36,471 nucleotides of DNA, taken from an uncultured Cryptobacterium sp. (GTDB lineage: Bacteria > Actinomycetota > Coriobacteriia > Coriobacteriales > Eggerthellaceae). The stretch spans positions 1 to 36,471 of the forward strand of contig USIG01000001.1 in NCBI GenBank assembly GCA_900554685.1, written 5' to 3'. Under the pieces are notes generated by a model, which saw nothing but the letters and a program-made list of their open reading frames with translations, had not been told where the DNA came from and made no database searches. How positions within the stretch are numbered: the first letter of the stretch is position 1; each line of letters begins with the position of its first letter. Position numbers and translations under genes: made by a program. This document shows, in pieces, positions 31,968 through 36,471 of this stretch.

Positions 31968-32242
31968 ATGAACGAGTCGCTTTTTCGCAGAGAGTGCTAT
32001 TTGAAAAAGATAAGGCCTAGTACGACGCGGACGACATCATCAAAGTCATAACCGGCGTGCGCCGCTGTGGCAAATCACACCTTATGAGATCCATCGCCGA
32101 CGAGCTTCTCGAGCGCGGCGTGCCTGAGAAGGATATCGTTTTCCTCGACCTCGATTCCAGAAAACTCCGCAATCTTCGAACCCCCGACCAACTTGAAAGA
32201 GCTATTGAGGCAAGGTTGGAAGATGACGAGGACCTGCTCTAG
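31968..32242 (+). pseudogene. remnant of an AAA ATPase (DUF4143/AAA_14 type)
   Basis: The ATG at 31968 reads MNESLFRRECYLKKIRP in one frame. The continuation YDADDIIKVITGVRRCGKSHLMR is in another frame from about 32021, consistent with loss of one base near 32017. The joined sequence is the usual N-terminus of this ATPase class, with Walker A GVRRCGKS. It ends at TAG 32240-32242 shortly after EDDEDLL, before Walker B and the DUF4143 part, whereas whole proteins are some 400 residues. So it is frameshifted and truncated. The integrase fragment continues in the same frame after the stop. Confidence 0.75.
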
Positions 32243-32647
32243 TCTCGCATCTTCAAGCGTTCCAAATCCGTTGATTCGCCTAAATTGATTAACAGCGTCT
32301 ACTCAAAGATGAGGAAGAAAGGCGTTTCCTCTAGCGAGATGTTTAAGTTCCATCAGAAACTTAAACAAATCCTAAAGAAGGCCGTGAAGGAAGATGTCAT
32401 TCTCCGCAATCCTTGCGATCAAATTGACGGCATTAAAAGCCCTGAGCCCAAACCACGCAAAAGCCTTTCTCTTGAGCAAGCCTACAAACTTGCATCTGAC
32501 TTCATATCGAAGCTCAACTTGATTCCAAAGGGAGAAGACGGCCTTACTTTGAATATTTATGCCCATGCAATCGAGCAAAACGACCGCGAAGCTGCTGAAA
32601 CTATAGGAAATATACTGGATTCTCAATCACATGAATCGACCGATTAG
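32243..32647 (+). pseudogene. tyrosine integrase with most of the catalytic domain deleted
   Basis: The frame begins directly after the ATPase remnant stop, with no start of its own other than TTG at 32285. SPKLINSVYSKMRKKGVSSSEMFKFHQKLKQILKKAV and EDVILRNPCDQIDGIKSPEPKPRKSLSLEQA are core-binding-domain sequence of phage-type integrases. This then jumps to GLTLNIYAHAIEQNDREAAETI, the C-terminal piece containing the catalytic Tyr. The Arg and HxxR segments between are missing, so it cannot recombine DNA. Likely relic of the integrase that brought this region in. Confidence 0.72.
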
Positions 32648-32742
32648 ACTACGGCATGAATTTAGCTGCTATCTTCGATATTGAATCAATGCATCGTTGA
32701 TGGTATAAAGTAATTAGTTTTCCAATAGGAGGACTTCCAAGT

Positions 32743-32770
32743 GCCGGGGGCATTTTCCCCGGCTTTCTTT
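32743..32770 (+). terminator. terminator-type hairpin just upstream of the DUF3800 gene
   Basis: GCCGGGG (32743-32749) pairs with CCCCGGC (32757-32763) and is followed by TTTCTTT. It is preceded by AGGAGG (32728-32733) and a GTG at 32741 that opens in frame with the DUF3800 protein. Either it ends transcription from the integrase remnant, or it is an attenuator in the DUF3800 leader. Confidence 0.65.
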
Positions 32771-32785
32771 GTATTAGGAGCAAAA

Positions 32786-33457
32786 TTGCGCGAACTTAGC
32801 GTCTTTATAGACGAATCAGGAAGCGACAACCTTAGAGATAAGTACTACTTGCTCACACTGGTGCTTCACGAGCAAGACGCAGATATCTCTCAAAACATAC
32901 AAAAATACGAACGCTCCCTTTCGGAGAAAGGCCTGCCAAATATCCCATTCCACGGATCACCGCTTCTAAACGGACATGGGGACTATGCCAATGTAAGTCC
33001 CGCCGATAGAAAACGACTACTGTCGTCGTTTCGAGTGTTCTTCCGTTACATACCGATACGTTACGTTTGCATAACTCTTAAAACAAAAGAATACTCAGAT
33101 CTTAAGAAACTAACGACTGCTATGCGTAAGCAGCTGGTTAATTTCCTATTCGATAATCTTTCGTACTTCCAAGATTTCGACACAGTTAAGGTGTATTACG
33201 ACGACGGACAAAAATCGATTGCAGAAGCCGTTCACAAAGCTATAGATTATGCCTTAGCAAAAAATGCTGTTACCTACAGGCAAGCATCTCCCAGCGATTA
33301 CAGACTCGGCCAAATAGCAGATTATATTTGCACAATAGAACTAACCGCACTTAAATACTCTGACAAGATTTCATCATCAACTAACGAAAAGTTTTTTGGA
33401 TCTTGGTCTCAATTTAAAAAGGGTATCCTTAAGGATGTTCGGACAAAAAAGATCTAA
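32786..33457 (+). CDS. DUF3800-family protein
   Basis: 223 residues from TTG at 32786, preceded by AGGAG (32776-32780). The in-frame GTG at 32741 would place a terminator hairpin inside the gene, and the family typically begins close to this point. The N-terminal motif LSVFIDESGSDN is the DUF3800 signature, and late acidic residues (YYDDGQKS; LGQIADYICTIEL) fit its RNase H-like nuclease fold. Function is not established; the family is frequent on mobile elements and next to defence genes. It is the only intact gene among three broken ones here. Confidence 0.75.
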   Translation: MRELSVFIDESGSDNLRDKYYLLTLVLHEQDADISQNIQKYERSLSEKGLPNIPFHGSPLLNGHGDYANVSPADRKRLLSSFRVFFRYIPIRYVCITLKTKEYSDLKKLTTAMRKQLVNFLFDNLSYFQDFDTVKVYYDDGQKSIAEAVHKAIDYALAKNAVTYRQASPSDYRLGQIADYICTIELTALKYSDKISSSTNEKFFGSWSQFKKGILKDVRTKKI

Positions 33458-33460
33458 TCT

Positions 33461-34014
33461 TGTCCTGGCTTAGAGTTTAAAACCAAAAACTTTCAAACTG
33501 GTGAAGAAGGCTTCAACTTGGCGAGCATCCTTCTTTTAGGTAAAGACGAAACAATACTAGAGGCATGCCCGGTATACCGTACCGACGCAATGCTACGCAG
33601 ATCAAACACTAACCGTTACGACGACAAGACAGTGGTAGCGACAAATCTTATAGACTCATACCCTTCTACGCGAACTTCTTCACTCAAATAGGGCTTGCCG
33701 AAGAGCTAGGAAGCGGTACGCGCAACCTCTACCACTACTCTCGGCTATATTCCGGAAGCGAACCTGATCTCAATGATGATGATTTTTTTAATGCCTTTGT
33801 CCCCACACCGCCTGTCTCATTCATGGATGCAAATTCTCAAAACAACACCAGCGCCCCTTCAAAACATAGGTTCTCGAAACCTGTAGCCACCATTGAAGAG
33901 GCAGCGATAGGTCTGCTTAAAGAACGTTCTCTATTTGATAAACAGTATGAAACCTCATTGCTGTATCCAATAAAGAATAGGGCTCCGAGAAGCTCTCGGA
34001 GCCCTACATTGTAA
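33461..34014 (+). pseudogene. broken AlbA_2/RecG-like ATP-binding protein gene
   Basis: The first part, LEFKTKNFQTGEEGFNLASILLLGKDETILEACPVYRTDAMLRRSNTNRYDDKTVVATNLIDSY, is internal sequence of the Schlafen-AlbA/RecG-like regulator family and ends at TAG 33689-33691. From 33664 in another frame comes FYANFFTQIGLAEELGSGTRNLYHYSRLYSG, the family's C-terminal conserved block, continuing to TAA near 34014. So the gene lacks its start, has an internal deletion at about 33662 and a frameshift. It follows the DUF3800 stop closely. Confidence 0.75.
33979..34005 (-). terminator. terminator of the surface-protein gene
   Basis: A perfect 12-bp stem (33979-33990/33994-34005) with a 3-base loop, followed leftward by TATTCTTTATT. 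It lies 34 bases after the surface-protein stop and overlaps the end of the pseudogene frame. Confidence 0.85.
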
Positions 34015-34039
34015 TGTGTAGCTTATTTTGTGCTATTTT

Positions 34040-35719
34040 CTAAGCGCGTCTACGAGCTGCAACTAAAGCTGCAATCAGCGATACCGCACCAACAAAGCCA
34101 AGAACACCTAATGAATACAAGGAATTGTCTGCGGTCTTGGGAAGTTCTTTGGAAGCATCGGATTTAGTTTTATCCTCAGAATCCTTTGACTTGTTATCTT
34201 CTGCTTTTATGTTGTCATCTGGATCAGTTAACGCCGGATCCTTGGGATCAGCAGGCGGATTATTTGGATCATCAGGATCTACTACGGGATCAGAAAACTT
34301 CACGAAATGCGCCACAAGGTGAGTATCACCTTGCACGGAATAAGTGAAACTAGCATCTTCACTTACAATTACACCATTATTCGTCCAGTTTACGAACTTC
34401 CAACCATCAAGAGGCTCTGCGGCAAGGACAATTTCTGTACCCTTCACGAAGGAGTGATTGGTTATTCCTGCAGATTCTTCACCATTAATAACGATAATTC
34501 CCGCACTGGTTGCTGGATTCATTTCAATACTAACGAAATAAGATTCCTCACCCGTTTGTTCTTTGGCAAAGTTTGCTTGAACTATAGTGTCACCTTGCGC
34601 AGTAAAGGTGTAAGTGGAATTAGTAGAAACTTCTTGGCCGTTAATCGTCCAATTTACAAAAGTGTAGCCTTCATTTGGCTGCGCTTTAAGAGTGACTTTA
34701 GAGCCTACAACGATTTTTGCGTCATTGAACTGACCTTTGAACTCACCGTCATTTCCGGATAGCAAACCCCATCCTATTTGATCGTTGGGGACTATTGCCT
34801 TAATGGTGCAATATTCAGGTTCAGGCACTGCTTTTTCAAAGTTAGCCTTCAAATTAGCTGATCCAGCAACGATATAAGTAAAGTTTGGTTCCGTGCTTAC
34901 AATTTTATCGCCATCGGTCCAATTGACGAATTGATAGCCATCAGCAGCAATTGCGTTTAGCTCAAAGGTTGTTCCCTCTTGATAGTCACCGTTAAAGCCT
35001 TTGGAGTCCTCGCCGTTGACAGTAATCTTTCCAAATTCAGGTGAAACGTATGCAACATCAACGTGATAGAAATCTGGATCTAATGATGTCTTCTTGAAAT
35101 TAGCCTGAACTGTTGTGCCTCCCTTTTCAAGGATAAACGTATATTCAGGATCAGTTCCTACTTCTTCACCATCAATTGTCCAATTTACGAAAGCGTAGCC
35201 TTCGTTTGCTTTGGCTTTAGCAGTGTAGGTTTGTCCCACAATGCCATTTGGTTCAAATGCCGCTCCGCCAAAGTCGTCGTCATTAAGTGCGACTTGACCC
35301 CAACCTGCTTGATCTATAGGAATAGATATTTTGGCAAGAGCGTAATCTGGTTCTACCTGTTCTTCAGCAAAGTTTGCTTGAACTGTAGTGTCACCTTGCG
35401 CAGTAAAGGTATAAGTGGGATTAGTAGAAACTTCTTGGCCGTCTATAGTCCAATTTACAAAGGTATAACCCTCATTGGGTTGTGCCTTTACAGTATAACC
35501 CCCCCCCACAATACATTTTGCGTTGCTTACTTGGCCTTTATAGTTGTCATCATTCATAGCAACTGTGCCAGTAAACGAAGGAGCAACCGTCACTTTTATT
35601 GTGCAGTACTCAGGCTCTTGGGCATATGCAATGGTCGGCAACAATGACCCTATTGAAGTCCCAACAGCAAGAATTACCGCAAATACAAGCAGTACTCCTT
35701 TTCTTGCTAACGCATTCAT
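34040..35719 (-). CDS. wall-anchored surface protein with five InlB-type B-repeats
   Basis: 559 residues. Signal peptide 1-34 (cleavage after AYA). Five repeats of about 85 residues follow, each with the hallmark (Y/W)xFVNWTxxG ... F ... V(Q/A)A(N/H)F of divergent InlB B-repeats. A Pro/Asp then Lys/Asp/Ser linker follows, and a C-terminal sorting signal LPKTADN, a hydrophobic helix and ARRRA. The sorting motif has Ala where LPxTG has Gly. Repeats 1 and 4 are nearly identical, a sign of recent duplication or recombination. AGGAGGAGG precedes the ATG. A run of nine G (35499-35507 on the coding strand) lies in repeat 1. Confidence 0.88.
   Translation of the reverse strand: MNALARKGVLLVFAVILAVGTSIGSLLPTIAYAQEPEYCTIKVTVAPSFTGTVAMNDDNYKGQVSNAKCIVGGGYTVKAQPNEGYTFVNWTIDGQEVSTNPTYTFTAQGDTTVQANFAEEQVEPDYALAKISIPIDQAGWGQVALNDDDFGGAAFEPNGIVGQTYTAKAKANEGYAFVNWTIDGEEVGTDPEYTFILEKGGTTVQANFKKTSLDPDFYHVDVAYVSPEFGKITVNGEDSKGFNGDYQEGTTFELNAIAADGYQFVNWTDGDKIVSTEPNFTYIVAGSANLKANFEKAVPEPEYCTIKAIVPNDQIGWGLLSGNDGEFKGQFNDAKIVVGSKVTLKAQPNEGYTFVNWTINGQEVSTNSTYTFTAQGDTIVQANFAKEQTGEESYFVSIEMNPATSAGIIVINGEESAGITNHSFVKGTEIVLAAEPLDGWKFVNWTNNGVIVSEDASFTYSVQGDTHLVAHFVKFSDPVVDPDDPNNPPADPKDPALTDPDDNIKAEDNKSKDSEDKTKSDASKELPKTADNSLYSLGVLGFVGAVSLIAALVAARRRA
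35499..35507 (-). repeat. G9 homopolymer in the surface-protein coding strand
   Basis: Nine consecutive C on the + strand (G in the gene) encode Gly-Gly-Gly in repeat 1, where the near-identical repeat 4 has VGSK. A run of nine G within a surface-protein gene is a classic slipped-strand phase-variation site. The gene is in frame with nine. Confidence 0.85.
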
Positions 35720-35764
35720 TTCCTCCTCCTTTTCTTTCTAGAACTACTACGTTCAAAATATCCA

Positions 35765-35789
35765 ATCTAGAGACCCAATGACTCTAGAT
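35765..35789. promoter_or_regulatory. inverted repeat upstream of the surface-protein gene
   Basis: ATCTAGAG and CTCTAGAT are perfect 8-base arms around a 9-base centre, 46 bases upstream of the start codon. A candidate operator or leader hairpin. No regulator gene is adjacent. Confidence 0.4.
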
Positions 35790-36326
35790 ACAGGGACAAG
35801 AAGAAAGAACATGTATTGAAACAAGCATATCTTGTAATGGACGTTATAATTCCTACATATTATGTACATATTTGATTTAACTTTGATATAAAACACCAGG
35901 TAGATTGCTTGTTAATGCGTTTTTTGATTGTTTGGAGGGGTACTTGAACACGTAACGCATAAAGTCTTTCAGTGGAAATTGTTTAGGAGCTCGTCTTTTG
36001 GTGAGTCCCGCTACCCCGAAAGACTATTTCTTAGGAGGCAATTTTCTCTGAAACATTTACGTTTAGATGATGACACGAGAAAGCTCGATGCTCTGAAAGA
36101 ATCAAAAAACAAGATAGAGTCGAACCTAACACAAAAGGTCGGATCGCTATCGCTTAGAGCAATTACATATGAAAGAGCGAAATTCGTTATGAAGCAAGTG
36201 CTGATGTTCTAATCAATGACATTAAGCAACTTTATCTATTGGCATATAGATATCAAAGCCCGAAGCGGTATGTAATTTACCTTCCTCCGGTGCTTTCTTT
36301 TAAAGATTGTTTTCCCTATTCAGGGT

Positions 36327-36349
36327 TTTGACCAAAATTTGACCCAAAA
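36327..36349 (+). repeat. tandem TTTGACC(C)AAAA repeat near the tRNA
   Basis: TTTGACCAAAA (36327-36337) is followed directly by TTTGACCCAAAA (36338-36349), about 70 bases from the tRNA 3' end. Such short repeats are often seen between tRNA-borne attachment sites and integrase genes, fitting the mobile remnants in this region (inference). Confidence 0.35.
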
Positions 36350-36377
36350 TAAGTTTATCCACATTTTCAAATAAAAA

Positions 36378-36409
36378 AGCAGGTCAACCGATTCACCGAT
36401 TGACCTGCT
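36378..36409 (-). terminator. terminator of the tRNA gene
   Basis: A perfect 10-bp stem AGCAGGTCAA/TTGACCTGCT (36378-36387/36400-36409). Read leftward it runs into TTTTTTATTT. It directly follows the tRNA 3' end. Confidence 0.85.
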
Positions 36410-36417
36410 GAAACATT

Positions 36418-36471
36418 TGGTCGCGGGGGCAGGATTTGAACCTACGACCTCCGGGTTATGAGCCCGGCGAG
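36418..36471 (-). tRNA. tRNA-Met (CAU), partial, possibly initiator
   Basis: Leftward sequence gives the anticodon arm CCGGG-CTCATAA-CCCGG with anticodon CAU, the T arm GTAGG-TTCAAAT-CCTGC, the 3' acceptor strand CCCCGCG, discriminator A and an encoded CCA (36420-36418). Three G-C pairs at the base of the anticodon stem are typical of initiator tRNA. The 5' half with the first base pair lies outside the window, so initiator status stays open. Confidence 0.9.

Larger units (their letters stand above)
35720..36417. other. intergenic stretch between surface protein and tRNA
   Basis: It holds the leftward promoter region of the surface protein, with an inverted repeat ATCTAGAG-N9-CTCTAGAT (35765-35789). 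A rightward frame at 35928-36212 shows no recognisable family. AGTCTTTC/GAAAGACT (35963-35970/36018-36025) could form a long hairpin. Tandem TTTGACCAAAA and TTTGACCCAAAA (36327-36349) lie near the tRNA. The rest appears empty. Confidence 0.4.

Noticed and set aside
35928..36212. 94-residue rightward open frame near the tRNA
   Set aside because: No recognisable domain and mixed composition; GGAGG nearby is not well placed. It may be a remnant but cannot be supported as a gene.

Overview
The window looks like chromosomal DNA of a strictly anaerobic bacterium of moderate GC content. The evidence is a complete [FeFe]-hydrogenase locus with all three maturases, a hybrid cluster protein, radical-SAM chemistry, solitary amino-acid-type binding proteins and no respiratory oxidase. 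The mix of gene types (GltD-like hydrogenase partner, DHA2 MFS, LytTR-linked ABC genes, InlB-repeat surface protein) suggests Coriobacteriia (Actinomycetota, Eggerthellaceae-like). That placement is an inference from familiarity and was not tested.

Layout. 1-843 is the 5' edge of a leftward gene followed by a long structured leader. 844-8454 is the hydrogenase locus: a NuoF/GltD-like flavoprotein, hydA, then hydE, hydG and hydF, all on the + strand. 8463-11831 holds a LysR regulator, a four-helix membrane protein and a GlcD-type FAD oxidase. 12169-13955 is a leftward lipoprotein / ECF sigma / RsgI-like anti-sigma operon whose first ribosome binding site lies in a long hairpin. 14110-17959 is a divergent ABC module: a 50-residue peptide, ATPase and permease leftward, and a degenerate ABC-LytTR regulator plus permease rightward. 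Three direct repeats at exact 21-base spacing lie between the two arms. 17998-21372 has a Nudix hydrolase, an MFS exporter fused to CBS domains, and a divergent MarR gene with a palindromic operator array.

21388-24434 is a leftward NlpA/MetQ lipoprotein, octopine/nopaline-type dehydrogenase and Asp/Glu racemase-like cluster that looks like uptake and breakdown of an opine-like or D-amino-acid compound. 25112-27878 has a zinc macrodomain hydrolase without its usual sirtuin partner, a flavin-reductase-like protein, a MarR regulator and a very small membrane protein with two H-X13-H haem-ligand pairs. 27993-31311 has hcp, a divergent Crp/Fnr regulator with a perfect palindrome between them, and a MerR-TipAS regulator.

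31412-36471 is a decayed mobile region. It contains a frameshifted AAA/DUF4143-type ATPase remnant, a tyrosine integrase lacking most of its catalytic domain, an intact DUF3800 gene and a broken AlbA/RecG-like gene. A five-repeat wall-anchored surface protein with a run of nine G in its coding strand follows, and the region ends at a tRNA-Met (CAU) gene with its terminator.

The leading candidates for something undescribed are: (a) the multi-stem leader RNA before the hydrogenase operon; (b) the ABC/degenerate ABC-LytTR/short-peptide module with its 21-base repeats; (c) the sigma/anti-sigma/Cys-His-rich lipoprotein operon with a masked ribosome binding site; (d) the MFS-CBS fusion; (e) the minimal dihaem membrane protein; (f) the G9 tract in the surface protein. 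No CRISPR array or rRNA was seen.
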